From: Sphagnum compactum
Taxonomy: Eukaryota; Bryophyta; Sphagnopsida; Sphagnales
Direction: 5' to 3'
Length of the DNA: 64,000 nt
Assembly: GCA_965153455.1 (NCBI GenBank)
Contig: OZ234499.1
Span: 9,172,271 to 9,236,270, forward strand
A program made the translations under genes and the position numbers. Below the pieces are notes generated by a model. That model worked only from the letters and a program-made list of their open reading frames with translations, did not search any database and was not told the origin of the DNA. Positions 25,325 through 36,220 of the stretch are shown here, piece by piece. How positions within the stretch are numbered: the first letter of the stretch is position 1; every line of letters begins with the position of its first letter.

Positions 25325-26900
25325 GCTTTAAAAATGCCATGGACAAAGCTTGTTCTAAATGAGGTTAGCTTAATAACTAATGCTAGATGTTGTGTTTGTA
25401 ATGATATTAAAAGGAAGGAAAAGGTTTTAGTGACCACATGGGATTTTATAGATAAACATGTAGGTAAGAAGAAGACCCCAAATGGTAAGTGGTTTATAGA
25501 TCCAAATGTGGGCATGCAAAAAATCATATTGCTTATGTTCAATTGTCCTCAAGAATTATCATCTAGTTAGTAACTTGATCTTGATTAGGTAGTGGAAGAC
25601 AAATAGAAACTTGTTTAATTTACCATTGTTCTCAACCTCTTGAATAAAGGGTAAACGAATTATAGATTATGAAGATTTCTAACCTTTGTTTGAATTCTTG
25701 ACTCTTTAATCTATTCCAAAAACCATTGGTATCATGTGGTGAGCTAGGAAATGGCAAAACACATAGACAATGAGGTGAAGAAGACCATTAATATTGTTAT
25801 CCAATATGTCAAGTTTGTATCCCTTACTTGTGGTGAGGTTACCTCCATGGATATTGCAAGTTGGGCAAGTACACGTGCATAAATACATTGTGCAACATTG
25901 ATGTTGCATGAAGGTGTAACATGTGCTTTCTAAATTTAGAACTAACAGTCTAACTTTGTTGATCATGAAACTTTTAATGGGTTTGCAAGAAGAAAAACTT
26001 GTTTCAAGGCTGAATTGTTTTGGTGCTAATGGGGTCAAAACCTTCCAAGGCTTTAAATCCATGGCAATATGTTCCATTCATCACCAATGTGCATAGTATG
26101 GTTCATTGAATTAATTTAGTGGTATAAATCTTCATCTATTGGATCAATATTAATATTGATTCAACGTGAATTTTGAGTTCCAAAATGTTGTTGTGCAAAT
26201 TCTAAAGTTTTTTGTTTGTGTTTAGGATAACCAAAAGATGACATCAAGATTTTAGCTTACTAAATATTATAACATGTGTTATATATCATCTTTTTTGAAC
26301 AAAAGTGGTTCACCCTTAATGCATTTTCACCCTTTAAAAGTCTTTTGCAATGTTTATATGCCCCAAGAAACATTTGAAGTTTACCAAATTAGCAAAGATC
26401 ATGGAAACTAAAGGCAAAAAAATATTGCAAAACATGAAAATTAGGTAATATATGTGATTGGTCCTATCAAACATATGTTGATTGCATTTTCCCCCTGAAG
26501 ATGGCATTGGATGCAGCCATTGTAACCTTTGCCAAGTATAATCGATATTTGATGATTAATGTAAAAATGTTGTTAGGGTTGAATGTCATTATGCCACTCT
26601 TGAAAACAATTCATTCATTGATCAAATTTGCTCAACCACGTGATGTATTTGTGTGTAATTTCATAACAATGAAAATTTGTGGAAGGGATATATATTAGAT
26701 GTATTGTGACAACCATTTTTGTTTCCAAAGTGATGTGTTTGGAAACTTCCATACCTCAATCAATTTTGTTCATGAAAGCATAAATCTTTAATGAATCACA
26801 AATTTGAAAACAAGAACAAATAACTCAACTTTTGAGTTTGTTGAGCATTTGCCCCCTAAAAAGGTGGGGCCTAATGAAATATGGGTTCCAAGAATATTTC
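25325..26900 (+). pseudogene. Decayed hAT-type transposase with BED-like zinc finger
   Basis: Pieces in order on the plus strand: 25334-25500, MPWTKLVLNEVSL, then RCCVCNDIKRKEKVLV with CxxC and a downstream DKHVGKKK (finger-like head); about 25750-25880, EMAKHIDNEVKKTI then KFVSLTCGEVTSMD, the block holding the first acidic residues of this family; 26501-26698, LLGLNVIMPLLKTIHSLIKF followed by AQPRDVFVCNF; about 26700-26900, DVFGNFHTSINFVHESINL. The order and motifs match the plant hAT family also present at 41138-43284 and 47603-49750, but this is a different, more diverged member. Stops and frameshifts break it, and the C-terminal dimerisation domain is not recognisable. Confidence 0.75.
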
Positions 26901-27430
26901 CAACCATTAGCCTTGATCCATAGAGATCTTTGAATGTCTTGACCATGAATAATTTAACAAAAGTGTTGATGCCAATATCATTTGATTTCAACTTATTTAC
27001 TGAGTTATGAAGGACCCTTTCCTCATCATAGATTTTTTAACATAAAATTCCTGAATAGATCCAGTTCAAGGGGTTGTGCAAGTTGTTGGGCCAATAGAAA
27101 TGAATAACGTTTTTCTATGCTCACCTTTATGAAAAAATAAAATTAAGGAATCAATTGACCATGCATTTAAAGCTAGTTTTAGATGTTCAACCATAACTTC
27201 CTTTTGGAACAACAATTCAAATGTGAAAAGATAGCAAAACTTGGTATGGAGTAGAAGCTTAAAGATGATTTTGGATTTTGGAGCTATGCTTTGTTTTCAT
27301 GATCCATATTTTTTTTTATATGGTGATTCTTGAACCTTCTACCAACCCCCCTTTGGACCTTTAGAAATCAAAACTTGTTTTTTCATTGAGGATGCTAGAT
27401 TAACATTTTTTTTCTTATTGTGCACGTTAG

Positions 27431-27485
27431 GCTTTATGTTGCAATGGGTAAGGCCTATACGGGGGGTTCAATTCCCCCATATAGC
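27431..27485 (+). repeat. tRNA-like fragment (T arm), possible SINE head
   Basis: GGGGG-TTCAATT-CCCCC at 27462-27478 forms a perfect T arm (5-bp stem, 7-nt loop with TTCAA). GCAATGGGTAAGGCC just upstream (27441-27455) resembles a pol III A box/D arm. The distance between the two is too short for an intact tRNA, so this is a decayed tRNA gene or tRNA-derived SINE, not a working tRNA. Confidence 0.4.
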
Positions 27486-27994
27486 TTTGTCACCAAAAAT
27501 TGAAAACAAAAAACTAGTTAGTCACCAAAGATTTGAAATTGTTTGAGGGGTTGTATCTCCAAAACTTCTTTTAAAACTTTCTTGTAACAAATCAAATTTT
27601 GTCTTCCCCTGGTTGCTAAAGAACTACATAGTTTCCTTGCCATGTAGCTGAGCAATTTGACACATAATAGGCCCATGTGGCAATTACAATTCAAAAAGGG
27701 GCCAACATGTAACAAACTCAACTAAAATGAAAAAGTGTAGCCAAAAAAAAAAAGGCATCACAAACACGTTGGCCCTACCAATAGATAACATGTTATACAT
27801 CTACTATGTGTGTGTGCATTTGACAGTACATATTACAAAATTACAATTACAAACTACATTTCCAACACCTCTTTATATATGGAGTGGCAACAAAATCGGC
27901 CAGACAGACACAAAAAGAAAAGAAAAGAACAGAGAAAAATACAGTAAACAACAACAACTCATGCCCGGCATGCTAAGAAGGAAGTGAAACTTAC

Positions 27995-28244
27995 CAGAAA
28001 TGGAGGAGAACTTGAGAGAGCGGAAGTAAAGGAAGTGAGAGCAGCAGGAAGATGGTACAGCAAGGCCAGCAGCAGCAGCAGCGACGGAAGAAGAAGAAGA
28101 AGAATGGCGAAGCGGAGTTGTGGCAGTAGTAGCACAAAAATAGAAGAAAGGGAGCGAGAAGAGCATCATCTTGGTTTTGTGGTATCGAGCTCCTCCGCCA
28201 TAGCTGCCGTTTGGTTTCCTTTCTTCCCTCCTCTCAAATCCCAC
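27995..28244 (-). CDS. Putative first exon of an unknown gene or captured gene fragment
   Basis: On the minus strand an open frame from 28244 codes for 83 residues and ends exactly at a consensus splice donor (CTG|GTAAGT, boundary 27995/27994, phase 1). A second candidate start is at 28169, giving MMLFSLPFFYFCATTATTPL, a hydrophobic then Ser/Ala-rich N-terminus that could be a targeting peptide. GC content is well above the surroundings. I see no downstream exon before the R1 repeat at 27805, so the gene looks truncated. The overlapping plus-strand frame is basic and repetitive and lacks splice signals, so I prefer the minus strand. The product is not recognised. Confidence 0.35.
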
Positions 28245-28291
28245 CCCCTCTTCCGCTCCCTTTCTTTTTGTTTGTTGCTACCCCCAAGCTG

Positions 28292-28320
28292 CTTATCTCG
28301 ACACGTGTTGCCTAGATAAG
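28292..28320. promoter_or_regulatory. GATAAG / ACACGTGT / GATAAG palindromic cluster
   Basis: CTTATCT (28292-28298) and AGATAAG (28314-28320) are inverted copies of the I-box core GATAAG. They flank the palindrome ACACGTGT (28301-28308), which contains the G-box core CACGTG. I-box plus G-box is a known light-responsive pairing in plant promoters. The cluster lies 48 bp upstream of the putative minus-strand start at 28244. Confidence 0.45.
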
Positions 28321-28700
28321 ACAGCCCTGCGCTTTCCTTTCTTCTTTTATTCTTGGTGGGCAGAAAGTTGCAGTGTCAGACTCAGTAGAGGGATGGTGTG
28401 CAGCCGACAACCTCGGAGCTTGCAGGGTGTCGATTCGCATGGACGACCAGACGGATGGACAGAGGGACGATGAGACGGATGGACGACGCGACGGATTCAG
28501 GGGAAGCTTCATTTTTCATCCCGACGTCCTTTACTCTATGTAATGTGTCCACACCCTGAACATCAAAACAATCCATTCCAATCTAAACAATCTAAAAACT
28601 TTCACCCAAGAAACCGGTTCATTCAATGTGAAACTGGTTCTAATAAGGTAAAACTTCCAAAAGTTGGAGCCAATGTGATAGTCCCGGGGACAGGGCCCAA

Positions 28701-29458
28701 GAAAACACACTGATTGCTAGAGGCCCAAATAGGGGGTATGGGTGGAGGACAACAAACAAACTACCTTTGCTTCATAGAAAGATTTTGATGGCTAATAATA
28801 ATAGGTTCCTTCCAAAGACACTCATTTGGAAAATTTCTCCAAGTGCTTGTAGGATATAACTCATTATTTTTCACTTTGCATTCCACAAAGTCTCCAAAGT
28901 GTAGAAATTAAAAAGTGAAAAAAGGTATATATAGTATATATAGTATATAGCCATGACAACATATTGGGTACCCTGGAATTGAATGCTAGTAGGTAGGCTA
29001 CTTCATGTGTAGCTAACATATGCTCTGAAAGAAGTATTTCTTTCAACAGGCTTACAATATTCTCTACTTCTTTCTTTCTTTGTTTCTTTTTGTCTTGCCT
29101 TCATATTGGCTGCATGGACTATACCATATATATATACTCTTGGGGAGGGGGGGGGGGGGGGGGAGGAGGGGGAGAATTTGAGCCCAAAATCAGGCAAGCA
29201 AGAAACTTGCCTGGGTTGACAACTTGAAAGTGTTGTCAACAAATGGATTATAAATACACATTAGTTTGCCAAAGGTAGCTGACATACTACTAATGAGTTT
29301 TATACATGGACCCAGCAATTTAATGAATAGACCAAAATAATTATATACAAATTGCCAAATGGCAATTTAAAAATTGGATGTAAAACCAAACCCCAAATAA
29401 ATAGACTATTTTTCTGTTAAACCATTTTGTGATGGAGCTACTAAAGGTGGCCATCAAG
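28701..29458. other. No gene seen; homopolymer G tract
   Basis: A long G-rich run lies at 29142-29172. At 28968-28998 the sequence GGAATTGAATGCTAGTAGGTA is a near copy of the right arm of the inverted repeat at 29459-29549. Confidence 0.5.
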
Positions 29459-29549
29459 TACCTACTGGCATTCAAATTGCAGGGTACCTGGTATACCCGG
29501 GTAGGTTTATGGTATACCAGGTATATCTGGAATTGAATGCCAGTAGGTA
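29459..29549. repeat. Nested perfect inverted repeat (91 bp)
   Basis: Outer arms TACCTACTGGCATTCAA (29459-29475) and its exact reverse complement (29533-29549) enclose inner arms TACCTGGTATAC (29485-29496) and its exact complement (29512-29523). The loop is 15 nt. The RNA from either strand would form a long hairpin with one internal loop. No coding frame covers it. Confidence 0.8.
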
Positions 29550-30759
29550 TTCCGGGTAAATCTGGCAATACATGAATTATGAAAGTAAAAATTAAAAGTG
29601 TCATTGTAGATTTTTAACTACCTACTGGAAATGTGATATTAAAATCTGGAATTGTTCTGAAGTATTTTTCAAAATATGGCTACAGAAAACCCCGAAAACC
29701 CTCTTTTTTTTTTGCCAAAAAAAAGAAAAAGAATTTTTTTGGCCAAAATTTGCCCATTTAACAAGGCTGAAATAGATTATAGACCTAAACTTCTTCCTTT
29801 TCTAGGATTTGTTTTATATAGAAAAATGTCGGTGATAGAACCCCCAATACACCTAAACTTCTTCCTTTTTATGATTTTAGTTATAGGCAAAAACTACTGT
29901 AGCCTATGCGGTTGGCCCCCAGTGTGAACTTGTCATCCAACTAATTTCTCTTTCCCAAAAACCAGTTTTCTTAATTTAGTTGAAGTTCCAACCACAAAAA
30001 AAAACTATTCAAAATTCAATATCTCTCACACCTTAGGTCTAAAATTTATGAAATCACCTCCATAAAAAATCCTTTTTGTGGAGGGCTTTTCAAACTTATA
30101 GTAAAGGTGTGAAGCCCGGATGTCCCTAAATTTTTAGTTTTTATTTCATTAAAATTTCAATGACAATTATGTAAAGGTGCCGCTAAGGAAAACCCTAACT
30201 TTGGAATAAGGAAAGAAAAAAGGAGAGGAACATGGTGGGGATTTCAATACAAGAAGATGGTAGACATGCACAAAGTTCAATTGTCACAAGGCACATCATG
30301 TCACAATACAAAAAAAATGCTTGAATTGTGGAATGTGCATTAGTTTTTCGACCACACCAAGCATGTATGGGGTAGGGGGTAGATGCGGTGGGTTGGGAGA
30401 TCTGAATGAGAAAGACAAACAAACAACCTTCCGTAAACAAACAGATAAAATGTTTTTTTTAAATACCTAGAGCCCCAATGAACTCAAACTTGGTCTTTTT
30501 TCTTTGAATTGTTTTGATAGTAATATGTTGCTAGTCTCTATCACCGCCCAGAGTTTTGATTTTTCTTTGATTCTTTCAGGCACTTGTTTCCCGTGTTGTT
30601 GTTTCAACATTGTGTTCTGTGCACTAAAGGGAGGCATGTTTTCCGTAGTAAAAGAGAGCACCCCCCCCCTCCCCCCCCAAACTCCACCCCCCATCTTTTT
30701 GGCAATTAAGTATTTCTTTTTCTTGTGCGCGTGGATTAGACGTAGAGAAAGGACGTAGG
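29550..30759. other. No gene seen; C-rich tract
   Basis: The sequence is AT-rich with short frames only. A C-rich run is at 30661-30678. Confidence 0.45.
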
Positions 30760-31065
30760 GCCCACCACACACGTTCAGACGCAAAAGAAAACAAGTTTTC
30801 TCGTTATGGGTTTGTGCGCGTGCGCCGGTGCGTTTCTTGTCTTGACTAAATCTTTTCCTTCCAGACGCAGACGGACAGAGATACAGAGAGATGCAGCGAG
30901 ATGCAGCGAGATGCGCGCGCGCAGAGAGAGAGACACGCAGAAAACGTCGTCTTTCAAGGGCATTCAGTTAATAAGCTTGATCGAGGTCTAGACGTCGTAG
31001 TCTTCTTCTGTTGTAGCTTTTTTTCTTTTTATTGTTTTGCTTTCATCTTTGCAATTGTTTCAACC

Positions 31066-31194
31066 ATGCCGTACGGTCAGTTTCTGTACTACTTGCAGAA
31101 GAAGATCACCGTGTCTTATAAGATGGCTGCTGTTGTAGTTCTTCTACTAGTCATGCAAAAGCAGCTGCTTGAGGTAGATGTCAGCTTGAAATGA
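31066..31194 (+). CDS. Small ORF in a GC-richer stretch, function unknown
   Basis: ATG at 31066 opens a 42-residue frame (MPYGQFLYYLQKKITVSYKM then a hydrophobic AAVVVLLLVM). GAG|GTAGATG near 31170 could be a donor. It follows a purine-rich leader (30860-30945) in a stretch of higher GC content, so a transcription unit is plausible. Nothing is recognised by homology. Confidence 0.25.
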   Translation: MPYGQFLYYLQKKITVSYKMAAVVVLLLVMQKQLLEVDVSLK

Positions 31195-31320
31195 TTTTTT
31201 GCTTGTTTGTTCTGGGGGAATAAGAGTGAGCTAGAAGAAGAAGCAAAGAAAAAAAAAAGAAAAAAAAGAGGGAAAGAGCTGGACAGGAGAAATCTTCCTG
31301 AATCTGTATTAGTGTCAGTG

Positions 31321-31328
<8 letters not shown>

Positions 31329-31361
<33 letters not shown>
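31329..31361. repeat. GA dinucleotide microsatellite
   Basis: A nearly pure (GA)n run lies 20 bases upstream of the small ORF at 31381. GA runs in this position are common in plant 5' UTRs. Confidence 0.9.
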
Positions 31362-31363
<2 letters not shown>

Positions 31364-31380
31364 GTTCTGGGATACTCGAC

Positions 31381-31530
31381 ATGGCGAACTGGAGGTTGTT
31401 GATGAAGCTCATGATCATGGCAGCGGCGTCCATGGATGCGCTCACAAGGGCGCTGGAGCAATTGGCAACTCGTGGCCGTTCTCCTTACTCCCGGCACCGT
31501 CGTATGCGGAGAATATATCGGATCATGTGA
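31381..31530 (+). CDS. Small ORF, basic 49-residue peptide, function unknown
   Basis: MANWRLLMKLMIMAAASMDA starts at 31381 and the frame ends with a basic tail (SRHRRMRRIYRIM) at 31530. An in-frame start further upstream at 31207 would translate the GA repeat and is unlikely. GC content is higher than nearby. I do not recognise a peptide family. A non-coding transcript is equally possible. Confidence 0.25.
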   Translation: MANWRLLMKLMIMAAASMDALTRALEQLATRGRSPYSRHRRMRRIYRIM

Positions 31531-33743
31531 TCAATGTCGATTACACCACAACATGATCAGTAGTCTCTCGAGCTCGAAGAACTAGTCAGAGAGACGCGGA
31601 CAGACAGAACATTCAGATTCATGACATGCCAGCAGCTTATTAAACTGCAGCCACAGACATGAGCTTCACATCTTACCTGGGGTTTTGGGCGATCTTCAAG
31701 ACTACTTTATACTGGCGGGGCGGAAGGCCTTTGTATTCATGTTTCAAAGAGGTCTAGACTCTACAGTCTGAGCAGGTCTTTCTCTTAAGCGCAATGATCA
31801 TTTTCATACACACCGGTGAGACATTTCTCTCCTAAAGGGCAGGTACTGCAGGACAAGTTTTGCAATCTCTCAACCTGATTTGAGAAGACTAAATTGTTTT
31901 ACCACCTGCAATCTAGAAGATAGTTTTAGCTTGGTAGACCATATGTGAAGTGCAGCTTTAGTCTGTGGCAAAGTGAATTCAGTTCTGTCCTGTAGCTGGC
32001 TATGGATACAGTGATCATACGTCGAGTTGAGCTTGGTGCACTAAATGTATCACAACTCATTGTCAAAAGCAAAATCTGATAACAAAGCAGCATGGCAGTA
32101 CATAAGCTGAACAAGCTTCCAATTTGGTGATTGGACATTGTACTTGATATGAGCCAAAACAGATTCAATATAAAGTTGAAGTCTTTGTTGAGTTGAGCAA
32201 ATCAACTCCCACCTTTTGGCTTCTGCTGGGAAGTTGTAGATCAATGATTTCTGTAAAAACGAAAAATGAGGCTTTCGCAGCTACTCTATAGCTCAGTGTC
32301 GTTTCAGGGTTCCTAGCCCATACTTGTACTCTTGGTCTGTGCAGATAAGCTGGTTGAACATGCTTATCTTTTTCTTTTGAAATTGCGAGCCTTTTTCTAA
32401 ACTGTTCAGGGATTATGAATATGGGAGTTCACACCATGATTCTGTCTCTAGTTATTTGTGCAGCTAGCTCTAGAGGATTAAACTATGGTGTCAGGACAAT
32501 TTGAAGGTCCTAGAGCTACTTACCATGTGAACCCGTCTTTTGCACTTAGCTCTCACATCAAGCTGATCACAAAGAGTTGGGCTATTAGCTTGAGTGTTCT
32601 TACTAGACTTGAGTTCTCCATCATGAGACTTGACTGGTTGTGTGGTGGTGGTTCTCAATGTTTGTCACCTGATCAGCATAGCATTTGCATTGCATTGAAC
32701 TGTTGATTTGTACTTCATGGCCTCACTGTGAATGCCAAAATCAGATGTTCTCCAGAAAAATAAATCCAGGGTCCATCACTGAGTCTGGCTCTGCTAGCAG
32801 CTTGCAACATTTCAGTCCAAAAGACAACCAGATGCCTGGCTTTTGCAGTCAGATGGTCTGGCAGAATACATCTTTTTCATTCTCCTCCCAACATTACAGA
32901 GAGTTTCCAAACCCCAATAAACTTGCCATCAGGATTTATCCCATTAACACCCTCTGAAATGAAGAATTTGGGGCTCAAGAAATTGAGAGGATGGCAAAAC
33001 ATGTTTAGTGGATATGCACCACCAAATGGGACTTTGAAATTTTTCTGATTGTCTAGAATATTGCTGGGTCTTCCAGTCTGTGCTGCCAAATTGCCAAAAG
33101 GTACCTTGCACCCAACTTCTCGAGATTCGCAAGGGTGCACACTCCATATGTTGAATTGCATCCCAGCAAATGATGAGATCTGGGATTATTGGGATGTGCA
33201 TGTTTATGAAGTCGTGCCAGGCAAATCTCATATTCAGTCAGCCTTTGAAGTTTTGGATGTTGCAAGTGACCTATTGTGGAACAATGCCATATCCCATTTA
33301 TGAAGTGGAATTGAATCCTTCTATCAGTGTTTGCCCAATTCACATCTGCTCCACTACAACCCCTGCAATATTCTCAGACTTTGAAAGAGCACACAATCTG
33401 CTAGGCTAACAATGCTATTTTGCACATCTTTTCCTTGGCTTTGTGAGTAGGAGAAATTGAAGTTCCCCCATTTGAAAACCAGTGGGCATCTGGCATTGAA
33501 AGCAAAGTTTTGCCGCCTGCCCTTACCTCCCTACCCCACTTGTACTGTGGAGTGAAGCTGGTAGCACCTGTTCCACTTGCAGTAAGCTATTCTCCATTTC
33601 ATCAAGTGGTAAGGGGTTCTACCAGGGCCAATTTCACATTGGAGTGTAACCCCTGCTCCTCATTGTTGTTTCACATCACAGGTGGAACTGGGAAAGCCAA
33701 AGTTGGAACCAACACATGACCACCTAAGCGGAACTGGCAAAAA
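31531..33743. other. Intermediate-GC DNA with no identifiable gene
   Basis: Composition is less AT-rich than the flanks, as in retrotransposon or old gene DNA. Overlapping frames on both strands at 32877-33410 lack any motif I can name. No LTR pair, reverse transcriptase or integrase motif was seen. Confidence 0.4.
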
Positions 33744-33938
33744 CAAGGGGTGTGTCACACTGTGGCCTTGCCATTTGCATTACAAAGTATCTTAAGGCAA
33801 AAGAAGAATCATGGAAACTCAAATATTTCACCATGCAAAAATATAGTCTTCAAAAAATCCTTTAAAAAGAAACTAAAATCCTTCAAGATATTATAACTCT
33901 ATAACTAATCTCAAGTTTCAACACAAGTCAAAATATTC
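33744..33938 (+). repeat. Dispersed repeat R2, copy 1
   Basis: Starts ACAAGGGGTGTGTCACACTG, continues through AGGCAAAAGAAGAAT, TTCACCATGCAAAAAT and ATCCTTCAAGATAT, and ends near TTTCAACACAAG. The second copy in the same orientation is at 58045-58237. The copies are alike over about 190 bp and unrelated outside, so this is a discrete element of unknown class. Confidence 0.8.
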
Positions 33939-36220
33939 GTCTTTCAAAAATCCTCATATGAAAATAGACCTATTATTACCGAGGGGCCAAAATCCCTTAA
34001 GCTACTATACTCTATAATGAATCTAAACACAATATCCTTGCCTATCAAGGCCAGGCCAACAAAATGGGGAACCAAAAGATGGCCCATCTGTCCCACCTAA
34101 GATAAACCCTTCCAAGTACGTGAATAAGACACCGAAACCGGTTGTGTTTTAGGAATAAGTGGTGCAATCCAGTTTTTGGGCACTAGGTTATGTACAAGAT
34201 GCTGTGACCTGATTGGCTTGTGAACACAACGATAATATTCCCATAATGGGATGTCTACATACAAGGCCACAACATGTGGGCTTAGCTTTTTTGTGCAGTG
34301 GAAGGTGCATAAAAACCTGCGCAGTCTTTTCTAGTCTATCCAGAGGACACCTTACAAAATGTAAAAGGCCAATTCTTATTTCTGAATATGAAATATTCAC
34401 CTCCACAAGCATTACATTTTTTGAAATGCCTGCTCATGTTTTTTCCCTTTTTTTCCCATCATACTTTCATCATGTAAAGCTCTGGGGGCAGGCTCTACAG
34501 GAATCAAGCCCTACTTGGATCCGCCTCATGGGACCCTTGCTCGCATAAAGCCTGATCCCCAAGGGTTTTACCCTACACTGAATTGTATGGACTGGTTAGA
34601 GCATGTGTTGTGTGTGTTGTGGTGTAGACATATAGATGTGGTATAGACTATAGACATTTTTCTGAAGCCATGTTACCCCACAGGAAAAGTGACAAAGATT
34701 TTTGTGGGTTGGATCAACAAGTCCCCAAACAAAAATAACCTCAAAGAATCCAGAACATCCCCAAGTTACAATAGAGTTATCCTAAAGTAAGGAAAACACA
34801 GCACCAGAACCCTAAGTTTGGTCATAGACAGGGTGAGATTTTATTTTTTGAAACCTGCAAAAAAGTACATTAGCATCCAACAGGGGGTGAAACTCAGAAA
34901 AACATCAATTTTTGTGGTAAACTGAGTTTCATCCTGTCTTTCGTTTTTCCTGAGCACCTTCACTACACTTTCACTCCTCCTACCTGTACAACTAGTATAA
35001 TTACTATCGAACCTTGTGCATTAAATGCTGAGTTTCAGGATTTCATACTGAGATTTAATAAGATTTCCTTACTTTGCGGAAACCACTGAAAGAGGGGATA
35101 GGAGGTGAAAGGAGGCACAAAAACAAGGTGAAGACCTGTCCGTGGGTTGTGTTCAAATCAGAACATTATTTTCATCTCACATTCTCTGCCAAACTGTTCT
35201 ATTGCTGTAGGCTACACAACTAGGAAAGTGGAAAGCTTAGATCAGTGATGTCGTTTCTTAGGGAGTTTCCAAAGGTCCATGGTTATGTACACTGATGGAT
35301 CGATTGAATCTGCCCATCGCAACCAGTTGGATGGAACTTTGGGTGCACCCTCCAATCCAAAATGACGGTGCATAGCCAATCAACATCAATACCATCAAAT
35401 ACTTAAAATCAACTACCACAAAAGACAGAGTCAAGCCATCAAAACAAACAAAGCATGAAAGTTGTATGAGATTTCTCCTAGCCATTTAGTTAAAGTTTTG
35501 CAGATTCACGTCATTTGTGTTGAGCTAGGGATCAAGACTAGTTGCTTTCAATCCCTGGGGAATTGTTCAAAGAGAGGGAGTGAGGATCATAACCAGTCTT
35601 GGAGGGGTACGACGTTGGAACCCTGGTAATAGACTGATACTGGACTTAGAATCAAACAGTCAATCAGACTAGTATGACCTGAGACAATACTAGCCCCACT
35701 GCACCAGTATCTGCCTGGTAAGGACTTAAGGTAATACCAGTTTAAAAAATAGTCGCAAAAAACATTTTTAATCACCTAAGACAAGTCGAAAAATGAGGTT
35801 TTTTTTTCTTGTGATACCAAGGCTATATGAATCTCAATATATGATATATACCTGTCACATACTAGCCAAAAATAAGCTCTAATAGAGAGGACCAGGCTGG
35901 TATGAAGTATGAAAGTTTCTAAAAAATCCAATACTGGTATACTGGTACAAATTATTTTGTTACGGATTTGATATCCGTATGAGCTATGTTCAAAAATTGA
36001 GACCTGCCCAACAGTGATCATAACCAAAGGTTCGAAGCATTCCACTTAGTAGACTGGATGCACATGGGACACACACAACTCCATTACTAAAATGCATCAT
36101 CAAAACCCTAATGATGATGATTCAATCAATCAAACCAACCTACTAGGGTTATATCTTTCATAAACTTTTAATTAAAAATATATTTCCAAAGAAAAAGCTA
36201 GACTAAAGTCCATAATGTCA
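33939..36220. other. No gene seen
   Basis: Around 35590-36040 ACTGGTA/TACCAGT-type motifs recur in both orientations, with an ACGGAT...ATCCGT palindrome near 35961-35977. This suggests another old foldback element. No protein is recognisable. Confidence 0.4.

Larger units (their letters stand above)
27754..28700 (+). repeat. Dispersed repeat R1, copy split by an insertion
   Basis: 27754-27805 matches the left part of the R1 copy at 19071 and 28544-28700 matches the right part. The 27806-28543 interval has no counterpart in the first copy. CTATGT occurs at both junctions (27804-27809 and about 28535-28540), which may be a trace of target duplication. Confidence 0.7.

Noticed and set aside
28382-28576. 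Frames rich in Arg/Ser over the GGAC-type repeats
   Set aside because: Low-complexity translation of simple repeat sequence.
29142-29172. Long G tract, with similar C or G runs at 30661, 53757 and 56381, considered as regulatory or G-quadruplex sites
   Set aside because: Homopolymer runs are common in such DNA and prone to sequencing error; nothing ties them to a gene.
31207-31380. Upstream in-frame extension of the 31381 ORF through the GA repeat
   Set aside because: It would translate a microsatellite into an Arg-Glu repeat; more likely untranslated leader.
32877-33410. Overlapping 80-96-codon frames on both strands
   Set aside because: No motif or family could be named, and frames on both strands at once suggest chance in intermediate-GC DNA.
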